From contig JAACUH010000063.1 of the NCBI GenBank assembly GCA_009993005.1, forward strand, positions 1 through 64,000: DNA of 64,000 bases, written 5' to 3'. The position numbers were made by a program, and so were the translations under genes. Numbering within the stretch: the stretch's first letter is position 1; each line of letters opens with the position of its first letter. Under the pieces are notes generated by a model. That model searched no databases. It saw nothing but the letters and a program-made list of their open reading frames with translations, and was not told the DNA's origin. Origin of the DNA: Rhodobacterales bacterium (GTDB taxonomy: Bacteria > Pseudomonadota > Alphaproteobacteria > Rhodobacterales > Rhodobacteraceae). Below, in pieces: positions 45,903-53,964 of the stretch.

Positions 45903-48368
45903 TTACAGCACGACCTCGTGCGATTTGAACGACACTTTCCGGGCCGCCGGGGTGGCATCCGAAATCTTGCGGATGCTGCCCCATGTGTGCTTGTAGTCCG
46001 GCAGCACCAACTCGTTCACGCCGGGGCTGACCACGTTGCCCTGGCTGCCTGCGGGCGATCCGAACACCATCGCCACCGTATCGCGCTTCAGCGTCGGCAT
46101 CGGATAGGCCATGCCCTGGGTCACGCCGTTGTCGTTGACGATCTCCAGCAGGTCGCCGGGGTTCAGCCCCAGATCGACCATATCGTCGGGATGCATCTCG
46201 ACGAAGGGGTGCGGGTAGCGATCCTGCACAAAGTCGTTCTTCTGATCCAGAAACTGGTTCTGCCAGAAGATGTTGGCCCGGACGTTGTTGATCCAGAACC
46301 GGTGCGCCGCCTGTTCGCGGGCCTTGCCCGGCGCCTGCCAGCCGCGCCAGCCCGCCGCACAGAACAACGCCTTGCCGTCCTCGCGCCCGTGCCGGGTGAA
46401 CACGCCATCGGTATAAAGCCGCTTCGTGCCGACCAACGCGCCGTTTTCAAAGCCTGTGACAGGTTCTTGCACCCCGTTGTTCCCCATCGCGCGCAAGCGG
46501 TCATAGGTTACTTCCGGGTTGCCCTTGTTGTAGCCGTCCATGAAGCTGTCTTCTTCGGTCGTCCAGTCATAGCCCTTGAACTGGTCGGCATAGGCGTCGT
46601 GCCCCATTTCGCGCAGAACGCGCTCCATGTTCCGGGCGACGCCGGCAGCAATCAGGGCATCTGGCCTGGAGTTGCCGAACGGGTCCATGTATTTCTCGCT
46701 CAGCCGCAGCCGCCGCTCGCCGTTCATCGAGGTGAGGTTCATCTCGTTGGCTTCGCAGGCGGGCAGGATGACATGGGCGTTCTGGCCGATCTGGCTGTGG
46801 ATGATGTCGACATCCACCACGAACAGCCCGCCCGCGTTGATCGCAGAGACGATGGCTTCGACCATCTGCGCGCGACTGCCGCCTGCGGCCATGTCGATCG
46901 CGTCCTTGACCATGTCGGACCGGCGCTTGTGTACCCGCTTGTATTCGGACGCGTTCAGCGTGGTCTTGTAGTGGTCGCAGGCCCAGATATGGTGCACGCC
47001 GCCCAGACCCCGGATCAGGTACTGGTCTACATATTCCGCCGGACGCCCGACATGGGCGTCGGATGGGCGGTAATACCCCTCCTGGTGGCCGCCCAGACGG
47101 CAGACACCGCCGCCTTCGCGGCCGACGTTGCCGGTGGCCAGCGCGATGTTCACCAGCGCGCCGACGGTGCGATAGTTGTCATTGCCCCAGATAATGCCTT
47201 TTTCATAGGCCGTCACGCATTTGCGGCGGCTGCCATCCTCTTTGGGCTGTGCGATCCATTCGGCCGCCTTGGCGATGTCGGCCGCCGGAACGCCACATAT
47301 CTCCGCCGCTTCGTCAAGCGTGGTGCGGCAGGTGGCCATCACATGTTCGAGGCTGCCCAGCGCTGCGGGGTGCGCTTCGTCCTGCGCCACCGCCTCACCG
47401 CCCTGGAAGGTCGAATTTGCGATGAACTCGGCATCCACCCAGCCGTTGTCGACGATATGGGTAAGGATTGCATTGAACAGTACCATATCGGTGCCCTCGG
47501 CGATTGCCAGGTGCAGCACGTTCTCGGGCCCGGCAAATTGCTCGGACGAGGCGATGGTGATCGTGCGGCGCGGATCGACCGCGATGAAGCGCGCGCCGTT
47601 CTGAAGCCCCTTGACCATGTGGTTGAGATAGAGGTTGGTCTGCGTCTCCATCGAGTTGGCACCGACCATGAAGATCGTGTCGGTCAGCTCGTAATCTTCA
47701 TAGGCATAGTTCAGCTCGTCCAGGCCCATGTCACGCGAGGAATGCACCTCGGAGTTGTAGGCCGGGCGGTTGTGCATCCGGGCATTCTTGATCTTCATGC
47801 TCTCGAAATACAGCTTGCCGGTCGCCCAGGTGTTTTCGTATCCGCCGGCGCTGCCGCCGTGGTCGAACATCGACACCACAAGATCATCCTCGGACCCCTG
47901 CGTGATGACCGCTGCGGTGACCCGGGCGACGAGATCCAGCGCATCGTCCCACGATGTTGGTTGCCAGACGCCATTGCGCCAGACCATCGGGTCGGACAGG
48001 CGCTGGGCCTGCGTGCCGGTCACTTTTGACGGCCGGTTTTCCGCCATACGCGCCCCGCGGATCGAGCCGAGGCCCGAGTTGACCACGCAGTTCACGTCTG
48101 GCTTGACCACCAGTTGCACGTCCTTGCCGTTCTGGCGCACCACATTGTACATCGACGGGGCATACCACGCCTCGGTTTCCGTGAACTGCTGTTCGCTCAG
48201 GTCAACGCCGAATTTGTTCTGGTTCGGTTCCGTGCCACCCTGACGGTTCATCGGCCATGTATAGGCCTTGTAGCCGCAACCGACGATGCAATAGTGGCAG
48301 GTCACGTTGAATTCCTGCGCATCCGCGGGGATGATCGGCAGGCGGTCGATTTGTCTTTTATAAGCCAT
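45903..48368 (-). CDS. aioA: Arsenite oxidase large (molybdopterin) subunit
   Basis: 821 residues, the usual AioA length. It oxidises arsenite to arsenate in the periplasm at a Mo-bis-pyranopterin site. The 3Fe-4S cysteines are Cys24, Cys27 and Cys31 (TCHYCIVGCGYKAY), with serines near 98-102 where most relatives have a fourth Cys. The arsenite-pocket residues known from Alcaligenes (His-x7-Glu, Arg-x3-His) are all kept: His199/Glu207 and Arg424/His428 (CRLGGHQEG). There is no signal peptide; export would be by hitchhiking with Tat-targeted AioB, 13 bp upstream. Confidence 0.98.
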   Translation of the reverse strand: MAYKRQIDRLPIIPADAQEFNVTCHYCIVGCGYKAYTWPMNRQGGTEPNQNKFGVDLSEQQFTETEAWYAPSMYNVVRQNGKDVQLVVKPDVNCVVNSGLGSIRGARMAENRPSKVTGTQAQRLSDPMVWRNGVWQPTSWDDALDLVARVTAAVITQGSEDDLVVSMFDHGGSAGGYENTWATGKLYFESMKIKNARMHNRPAYNSEVHSSRDMGLDELNYAYEDYELTDTIFMVGANSMETQTNLYLNHMVKGLQNGARFIAVDPRRTITIASSEQFAGPENVLHLAIAEGTDMVLFNAILTHIVDNGWVDAEFIANSTFQGGEAVAQDEAHPAALGSLEHVMATCRTTLDEAAEICGVPAADIAKAAEWIAQPKEDGSRRKCVTAYEKGIIWGNDNYRTVGALVNIALATGNVGREGGGVCRLGGHQEGYYRPSDAHVGRPAEYVDQYLIRGLGGVHHIWACDHYKTTLNASEYKRVHKRRSDMVKDAIDMAAGGSRAQMVEAIVSAINAGGLFVVDVDIIHSQIGQNAHVILPACEANEMNLTSMNGERRLRLSEKYMDPFGNSRPDALIAAGVARNMERVLREMGHDAYADQFKGYDWTTEEDSFMDGYNKGNPEVTYDRLRAMGNNGVQEPVTGFENGALVGTKRLYTDGVFTRHGREDGKALFCAAGWRGWQAPGKAREQAAHRFWINNVRANIFWQNQFLDQKNDFVQDRYPHPFVEMHPDDMVDLGLNPGDLLEIVNDNGVTQGMAYPMPTLKRDTVAMVFGSPAGSQGNVVSPGVNELVLPDYKHTWGSIRKISDATPAARKVSFKSHEVVL

Positions 48369-48381
48369 TGATCTCTCTCCC

Positions 48382-48900
48382 TTACAACACGTTCGACAGG
48401 CGGCCGTAGATCAGCTCGTCCACGCCATCGGCATAGATGTCACCGCTGTCGTCCAGCCGCAGCGTGAACTGGGCCAGGTTGCTGGTCGCATGGCCCCAGA
48501 CCTGTTGCCCCCCGGTTTCACAGTCAAAACGCGAATGGTGACCGGGGCAGTTCAGCGTCTTGTCTGCGGCTGAATAGCTCATCATCCAGCCTTTGTGCGG
48601 GCACAGCACCGAGAACGCCACGACATCGCCTTCCGGCCCGACACCCCCCTCGACGGCCTGACCCAGTTTGAGCAGCACACCGGGGCTGTCCGCATCGGGA
48701 TAGGAAATATCCATTGGTTCGTTCACCATCAGATCGGCGATATTTGCAAGGCGGTTGGCCGGATAGTCGACACGCGCGAGGGCCCGCGCCTTGGCCTGTT
48801 CCGGTGTCAGGACGGTTGCGGCGGCCGCACCGGCCGTGGCCATCAGACTGCCTCTCAGAAATTGTCGACGTCCGGCGTCGACCAATCGGTTACACTTCAT
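48382..48900 (-). CDS. aioB: Arsenite oxidase small (Rieske) subunit
   Basis: 172 residues. A twin-arginine signal (GRRQFLRGSLMATAG, residues 10-24) directs folded export. The 2Fe-2S ligands are Cys100-x-His102 (CPHKG) and Cys118-x2-His121 (CPGHH). Trp105 and Gly120 replace the cysteines that form the disulfide in bc1-type Rieske proteins, as seen in some AioB. A strong AGGGAGGA precedes the ATG at 48900. It passes electrons from AioA to a periplasmic acceptor, whose gene is not in this island. Confidence 0.97.
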   Translation of the reverse strand: MKCNRLVDAGRRQFLRGSLMATAGAAAATVLTPEQAKARALARVDYPANRLANIADLMVNEPMDISYPDADSPGVLLKLGQAVEGGVGPEGDVVAFSVLCPHKGWMMSYSAADKTLNCPGHHSRFDCETGGQQVWGHATSNLAQFTLRLDDSGDIYADGVDELIYGRLSNVL

Positions 48901-49032
48901 TGTCTGGAATCCTCCCTGGTGGATAAATAGCAGTATCCTGCCGTATGCTATGCCATGGCGTGACCGCGATCGACGGGGTGCCATGAGATGCCGCAGTGCG
49001 GCTACGGCATGATTTCAATGATGAAATTCAGA

Positions 49033-49050
49033 TGTTCGGAAATCCGAACA
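49033..49050. promoter_or_regulatory. Palindrome upstream of aioB, candidate AioR site
   Basis: TGTTCGGA and TCCGAACA (49033-49040 and 49043-49050) form perfect 8-bp arms around two bases, about 133-150 bp upstream of the aioB start. It is the strongest symmetrical element in the 193-bp aioB promoter region and is a good candidate for response-regulator binding. A convincing sigma-54 TGGCAC-N5-TTGC element was not found nearby. Confidence 0.5.
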
Positions 49051-49093
49051 CGCACCGGCTATAGGATGGGGTCCGGCCAGGGTCCGATCCGGC

Positions 49094-50335
49094 TCAGGAC
49101 AGGCCGAATTTCTGCATCTTTTCCCACAGCGTCGTACGGGCAATCCGCAAAAGCCGGGCCGCTTCGCCGATCTGGCCACCGGTGCGATCAAGCGCCGCGA
49201 TGATCTGCGCCCGTTCGGCGGATTCGCGTGCCTCGGCCAGTGACATCATGTCGTCGGGCCGCGCAAGGCGTTCCGGGAACAGGTCTGAAGGCTGCAACAG
49301 CGGGCCGGCTGCCACGGCAAGTCCGCGCAACAGCCTGGCCCGCACTTCACGCCCCCCGCCCGGCCAATCAAAACCGCGGGCGGCCTCTTCGCACAGCGTG
49401 CTCAGCCCCTCGAGTGCGGGCGCATGGTGCGGCGCAAGTTTGTGAAACAACTGCTGAAGCAACCAGACGGCATCATCAGGTCGCTTGGCCAGAGGCGGCA
49501 CCGGGATTTCGATCTGGGCCAGACGATAAAACAGCTCCGAGCTGAACCGCTGGTCGGCGATCCGCCCTTCCAGATCGGTTCCACATGCGGTGATCAGCCG
49601 CGCGTCGAATCCCCGGTCCAGCCTTTGCAACAGGCCTGTTTGCACATCTGGGGCCATCCTGCTGATCGCATTGATGAAAAGCGTGCCGTCCCCAACCGTT
49701 TCAAAGCCGCCACCCGGGCCAAACAGCGCCTGTTCGGCGTTGTCTTCCCGCGCCATATTGACGGCGATGAACGGCGCGGCGCGCCGATCCGACATGTCAT
49801 GGATGCGCCGCGCGATCAGATCCTTGCCGCTTCCGGGCCCCCCCCGGATCAACGCCGGCTGCGGATCGGCTGCGGTACGCAGGATCAGGGTTTCGATCCG
49901 TTGCGCCGCCGCAGAGACGCCGAGCAAAGGTGGAAAGTCAACATCGGGGTCCAGATCGGGGCGCGGCGCGACAATCAGGCTCAGCCGCTCCAGAAAAACC
50001 GACATGTCGAAAGGCTTGGTCACATAATCTGCCGCGCCGGATTTTATCAGCCGGACGGCCTGACCGATGCCGCCCTGTCCGGTGATGAACAGGAAGGGTG
50101 GCGGGGTGCCTGTGCGGTTGAGTGTTGCAAACAAATCTTCGCCCGATCCATCGGGCAGGCCGATGTCACAGATCACCACATCAATCGGCTGGCCGGGCGT
50201 GCGGATCGCCCCGAGGGCCCGGACCATCTGTTTCAACCACAGAACATGCGCGCCCTCCAGCTCCAGCCGCTGAAGAAGCGATGCGCCCATGATCTCGTCG
50301 TCCTCGACCAGAACGATGCGCCTACCCGTCAGCAT
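49094..50335 (-). CDS. aioR: Response regulator AioR, NtrC-like with degenerate AAA+ domain
   Basis: 413 residues. The receiver domain (residues 5-120) has Asp57 (IDVVICD) and Lys107. The central AAA+ domain (135-345) keeps Walker A (GGPGSGK, 165-171) but the GAFTGA loop is deleted: ALFGPGG runs straight into FETVGDGTLF. The Walker B acids are replaced (FINAI at 220-224 where FLDEI is usual). A C-terminal Fis-type HTH ends the protein (ARLLRIARTTLWEKMQKFG). It should bind DNA and respond to AioS, but probably cannot activate sigma-54 polymerase. It overlaps aioS by 14 bp. Confidence 0.92.
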   Translation of the reverse strand: MLTGRRIVLVEDDEIMGASLLQRLELEGAHVLWLKQMVRALGAIRTPGQPIDVVICDIGLPDGSGEDLFATLNRTGTPPPFLFITGQGGIGQAVRLIKSGAADYVTKPFDMSVFLERLSLIVAPRPDLDPDVDFPPLLGVSAAAQRIETLILRTAADPQPALIRGGPGSGKDLIARRIHDMSDRRAAPFIAVNMAREDNAEQALFGPGGGFETVGDGTLFINAISRMAPDVQTGLLQRLDRGFDARLITACGTDLEGRIADQRFSSELFYRLAQIEIPVPPLAKRPDDAVWLLQQLFHKLAPHHAPALEGLSTLCEEAARGFDWPGGGREVRARLLRGLAVAAGPLLQPSDLFPERLARPDDMMSLAEARESAERAQIIAALDRTGGQIGEAARLLRIARTTLWEKMQKFGLS

Positions 50336-51752
50336 CCGACGCCCCTTGTTCCGGTCCGAAGGTCACGGTGATATGTGTCACCCCATCCGCCCGGTCATGG
50401 GTTATCGTGCCTGCAAGACCGAGGGTCAGATCGCGGACGAGGCGCAGCCCGACACCGCCGCCGGGCGTTTGCGGTGCATCCGTCAAAAGGCGGCCGAGTG
50501 CGGCCAATGGCATTCCGGCCCCGGTATCGGTGATGGCGATGACAAGACGGCGCCCTTCCGCGCCCGCGTGCAGCGCGATTTTGCCCCCCGGCCCCGCTGC
50601 CGCACAGGCATTCAACAACAGGTTCAGCACAATCTGGCGGATCGGGCCGGCTGCAAACCCGACCGGATTTTCCGGCGGCAGGTGAACCGACCACGACATG
50701 TCTTGCGCAAGGCGCGACACCTCGGGTTGGATCAAAAGCTTCAGATCCTCGAAATCCTCAAGGCACAGGCTTTGATGCTGCCGGTCCATTCGGTTCTGGT
50801 CCAGCGTGACGCGGGTCACGTCCCGCAGATGGCGCAGGCCGCGGTCCAGCAGGGCGGCGGACTGGCGCACAACATCAGGGCGGTCGGAAAAGTTGCGGAT
50901 CGTATCCGTGGCATTCAGAAGCCCGCCCAGAGGGTTGTTGATTTCGTGCGCCAAGGATGACGACAGCCGCCCGAGCGCGACGAAACGTTCGCGTTCGGCC
51001 AACCGCCGCTCGGCCTCGGCCTTTGCCGCCACGGCGCCGACCATCAGGTTGTAGGTCCGCGCAAGCTGGGCCAGTTCACCATCGCCTTGCGGGATTTCAG
51101 TATTGGGAATCGGATGGGGTTCGCCTTTCGTCTCGGTCATATGTCGGGCCAGCATGGTGACAGGGTAAAGCATTTTCCGCATGGCGAAATACCCGGCCAA
51201 CGCCAGCACGCCAATCGCCACGGCATTGCCGAGGATCAGCAACAACAGCGCCTGTCGCCGTTCCGTCAGCAGGTCGGACACGTCCAGTTCGGTCACGATC
51301 TGGCCCACGGTCCGGCCTTGATAGACCAGCGGCGCAAGCAACCGCAGAACCGGTCGCGCCCCGCTGACCGACAGGTTTTCCAGGGCAGTGGCGCGTGGAC
51401 CAAGATCGGCAATCGCGCTGTCCATCGGCACCCGGCGCGGATCGGTCGCGGCCAGAACGCGGCCCGTATCATCCGCGACGGCGGTCAGAACCATCCGCCG
51501 CCCTTCGCCGCCCTGCGAGGCCCGGTCCAGCGTGTCGTAAATTTCCCAGATGTCGCGGCGCAGCACCAGCGGCCCCAATGCCACCGACAATCCTTCGACA
51601 TGCATCTGTGCCAGTTCCTGCACTCGCGCATCCTGCACCCGCGCCAGCGCGCGCAGCACTTGCTGTGATGCGACGGCCCCCACCAGAACCATCATTGCCG
51701 CCGCAAGAAGCGGCAGCTTCAGCGACAGGGGAAGCCGGCCAAGTGTCTGCAT
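50322..51752 (-). CDS. aioS: Sensor histidine kinase AioS
   Basis: 476 residues. Helix at about 10-32, a periplasmic sensing region (about 35-165), a second helix (about 168-190), HAMP region, a dimerisation domain with phospho-acceptor His269 (SSSLAHEINNPLGG) and an ATPase domain with N-box NLLLNACAAAG, DTGAGMP and GGGVGLRLV. Known AioS proteins interact with arsenite-bound AioX in the periplasm and phosphorylate AioR. The gene lies 3 bp after aioX and overlaps aioR. Confidence 0.95.
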   Translation of the reverse strand: MQTLGRLPLSLKLPLLAAAMMVLVGAVASQQVLRALARVQDARVQELAQMHVEGLSVALGPLVLRRDIWEIYDTLDRASQGGEGRRMVLTAVADDTGRVLAATDPRRVPMDSAIADLGPRATALENLSVSGARPVLRLLAPLVYQGRTVGQIVTELDVSDLLTERRQALLLLILGNAVAIGVLALAGYFAMRKMLYPVTMLARHMTETKGEPHPIPNTEIPQGDGELAQLARTYNLMVGAVAAKAEAERRLAERERFVALGRLSSSLAHEINNPLGGLLNATDTIRNFSDRPDVVRQSAALLDRGLRHLRDVTRVTLDQNRMDRQHQSLCLEDFEDLKLLIQPEVSRLAQDMSWSVHLPPENPVGFAAGPIRQIVLNLLLNACAAAGPGGKIALHAGAEGRRLVIAITDTGAGMPLAALGRLLTDAPQTPGGGVGLRLVRDLTLGLAGTITHDRADGVTHITVTFGPEQGASDADG

Positions 51753-51755
51753 CCG

Positions 51756-52619
51756 CTACGGCTCCAGATCGGCCATGCGCGCCGCGATCCCGTCGAACAG
51801 GGCATCCGTTGCCGGCTGGAACCCGTCAAGTTGCAGAACCGTCAGCGCCTGTCGTCCCTCGGATGTCTCGCCCATACCGATCAGCGCCGCGCGCAGCGCC
51901 TGCACAGGCTGTGACCCGATCCTGTCGCGCCGCGCACAGACCGGAGGAAAGCCCAGCCATTCCGAGCGCGCCACGACGCGCGTGCGCCCGGTCAGGTCAG
52001 GTTCGATCAGGGCCAGCGCCTCCCACACATAGCCATCCACACTGCCCGACCGCACCAGCCCATCCGCCACGGCGCGCACGACGTTGCGGTGCCCATAGGT
52101 GAAAATCGACCGGCTGAAAAACGACTCTGCCCGCGCGCCGATACGGTGCAGATCTGTGGTGGTAACAAGATACCCCGAATTGGAATCCGGATCGGAAAAG
52201 GCATGGGTTGCGCCGCGCAAATCGGCCAGACCTGTCGCCGCGTCGTCGGCCGCCGCGATCAGATAGGATTGATAGCGGGGGCCACCGCGCCAGACCGGCA
52301 CGGCAACAAGCCCAAGCGCGTCGGCATGTTGCAGATAGGGATAGCCACACAGCCAAGCCGCATCGACCGCCCGCTCCAGCAGAAGGCCGGTGATTTCCTG
52401 ATAGGTGCGCCGCTGCACCAGCTCGATTTCGCGTCCCATGCTGCGGGACAGCGCCCGGCGCAGCCCGTCGACCACGGCCGCGTCATTGTCCAGGAAAACC
52501 GGCGTCAGCCCCAGCCGGAACACGGTCTGCGCCGAGGCGCGCCCAACGATCCCGGCGGCGCATATCCCGCCCAGAAGAACCCGACGGTTTACATATCGCG
52601 TCATGGTCTTTGCCACCAT
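51756..52619 (-). CDS. aioX: Periplasmic arsenite-sensing protein AioX (PhnD-like)
   Basis: 287 residues. A twin-arginine-like signal (RRVLLGGICAAG, cleavage near RASA-Q) precedes a phosphonate-binding-protein fold (FRLGLTPVFLDNDAAVVDGL). Cys91 in AAWLCGYPYLQ lies where the arsenite-binding cysteine of characterised AioX proteins occurs. ATG at 52604 is an alternative start. It sits between arsH (31 bp) and aioS (3 bp) and should give the two-component system its arsenite specificity. Confidence 0.92.
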   Translation of the reverse strand: MVAKTMTRYVNRRVLLGGICAAGIVGRASAQTVFRLGLTPVFLDNDAAVVDGLRRALSRSMGREIELVQRRTYQEITGLLLERAVDAAWLCGYPYLQHADALGLVAVPVWRGGPRYQSYLIAAADDAATGLADLRGATHAFSDPDSNSGYLVTTTDLHRIGARAESFFSRSIFTYGHRNVVRAVADGLVRSGSVDGYVWEALALIEPDLTGRTRVVARSEWLGFPPVCARRDRIGSQPVQALRAALIGMGETSEGRQALTVLQLDGFQPATDALFDGIAARMADLEP

Positions 52620-52650
52620 CCCCTGCCTCTGATCCGGGGTCAGACCCCGA

Positions 52651-53382
52651 TCATAGGGATCGCTGGTTGACCCGCGCCGAAAGTTGCCCGGCGTTTTCCG
52701 TGCGCTCGGAATACCGCTCTACCAGATAACCGGCGCGGTCGCGCGTCAGAAGGGTGAATTTCATCAACTCCTCCATCACATCCACGATCCGGTTGTAATA
52801 GGCCGATGGCTTCATCCGCCCCGCCTCGTCAAACTCCAGAAAGGCCTTGGCGACCGAAGATTGGTTGGGAATCGTGATCATCCGCATCCAGCGCCCCAGA
52901 ATACGCATCTGGTTCAGCGCGTTGAAGCTTTGCGAGCCGCCGCACACCTGCATCAGGGCAAGGGTTTTGCCTTGGCTTGGGCGCACGGCCCCGATCGACA
53001 GCGGAATCCAGTCGATCTGGGTTTTCATCACCCCGGTCATCGCGCCATGGCGTTCGGGCGATGACCACACCATGCCTTCGCTCCATGTTGCAAGATCGCG
53101 CAATTCCTGCACCTTGGGGTGGGTTTCATCCACCCCGTCATCGACCAGGGGCAGGCCCGCAGGGTTGAAAAACCGCACCTCGGCCCCGAGGCGCGTCAGG
53201 ATGCGCCCGGCCTCTTCGGCACTCAGCCGGCTGAACGACCGCGCCCGCAGCGACCCATACAGGATGAGAATGCGCGGCGGATGGCGGCTGAGAGGCGGCA
53301 AAAACAGCCGGTCATGGTCGATCGCGGCAAAGCTCGTCTCATCCATTTGTGGGGTGGTCAGATCGACAATCGGGTCGGGCAT
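52651..53382 (-). CDS. arsH: ArsH-type NADPH-dependent flavoprotein
   Basis: 243 residues. The FMN phosphate loop is [16 protein letters not shown] (residues about 42-58). Further family motifs are [20 protein letters not shown] and [16 protein letters not shown]. ArsH enzymes reduce quinones and oxidise trivalent methylarsenicals. It lies between arsR and aioX in the same direction, so it is likely co-transcribed from the arsR promoter. Confidence 0.95.
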   Translation of the reverse strand: MPDPIVDLTTPQMDETSFAAIDHDRLFLPPLSRHPPRILILYGSLRARSFSRLSAEEAGRILTRLGAEVRFFNPAGLPLVDDGVDETHPKVQELRDLATWSEGMVWSSPERHGAMTGVMKTQIDWIPLSIGAVRPSQGKTLALMQVCGGSQSFNALNQMRILGRWMRMITIPNQSSVAKAFLEFDEAGRMKPSAYYNRIVDVMEELMKFTLLTRDRAGYLVERYSERTENAGQLSARVNQRSL

Positions 53383-53492
53383 TCCGGTTTCCTTTCATGG
53401 AGATGGTCAACAAAGCATCCGCCCCGGCCAGCGGACCGGGGGCGCGACGGGATCAGCAGGCCGGAAAGGATGGCGTTCAACCGGGGCATGGA

Positions 53493-53837
53493 TCAGTCAT
53501 CAGCAGGCAGCACCGCCGTCACACAGTCGGTTGACGTGTCGCGCGCAACCCCGATGTCCGCAATCAGGGCGGCCAAAGGCGCCAACGCCCCCGGCGCCAA
53601 CGAATAACAGACCCGCGGCGGGTCGATCTGCCCGTCGATCACGCCGACGGATTTCAGAATGCGCAAATGTTCCGAAACCGTTGACTGTGCCAGACCCACC
53701 GCATCCACGATGTCGCCCGCAATACACCCCGGCGTGCGCGCCAGCAGACGCAGTATTCGCAGTCGCGCCGGATGCCCCAGCGCCTTGGCCAGGGCCGCCG
53801 CCGCCATATCCGCCGCGTCGTGATCGGTTGCAGCCAT
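53493..53837 (-). CDS. arsR: ArsR-family arsenic-responsive repressor
   Basis: 114 residues. Winged helix-turn-helix with GHPARLRILRLLARTPGCI, recognition region GLAQSTVSEHLRILKSVGVI and wing DPPRVCYSL. Cysteines occur at GCI, RVCY and near the C-terminus (TDCVT). The classic ELCVCDL metal site is absent, so arsenite may be sensed by another Cys arrangement. GGAGGG precedes the ATG. A strong inverted repeat lies 20 bp upstream. It is the first gene of the arsenic island. Confidence 0.92.
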   Translation of the reverse strand: MAATDHDAADMAAAALAKALGHPARLRILRLLARTPGCIAGDIVDAVGLAQSTVSEHLRILKSVGVIDGQIDPPRVCYSLAPGALAPLAALIADIGVARDTSTDCVTAVLPADD

Positions 53838-53856
53838 TTGAGTCCCTCCAGCCCCG

Positions 53857-53884
53857 CCCTATATCGTCGGATGCCGATATAGGG
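53857..53884. promoter_or_regulatory. Inverted-repeat operator for ArsR
   Basis: CCCTATATCG (53857-53866) and CGATATAGGG (53875-53884) are perfect 10-bp inverted arms with an 8-bp spacer, ending 20 bp before the arsR start. The AT-rich ATATCG core stands out in this GC-rich sequence. It is most likely the autoregulatory ArsR operator controlling entry into the island. Confidence 0.75.
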
Positions 53885-53964
53885 TTGGGCGGCCCAAGGC
53901 AAGCGAAATCGGGCGTTGCGTCCTTTGGACACGCCAAGACATGCCGGGGGCTGACGGTTCCGTT

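Noticed and set aside
45918-48029. A 703-codon open frame on the plus strand across the arsenite oxidase gene
   Set aside because: It is antisense to aioA, whose motifs and length are fully convincing. Long antisense frames are expected from strong GC bias at third codon positions.
48901-49093. Sigma-54 promoter for aioBA
   Set aside because: TGGCAC occurs on the minus strand but no TTGC lies at the required spacing, so no -24/-12 element is supported.
52631-52652. GGGGTC/GACCCC hairpin between arsH and aioX as a terminator
   Set aside because: The loop is too tight, there is no T-run in the direction of transcription, and the spacing suggests arsH and aioX are co-transcribed.
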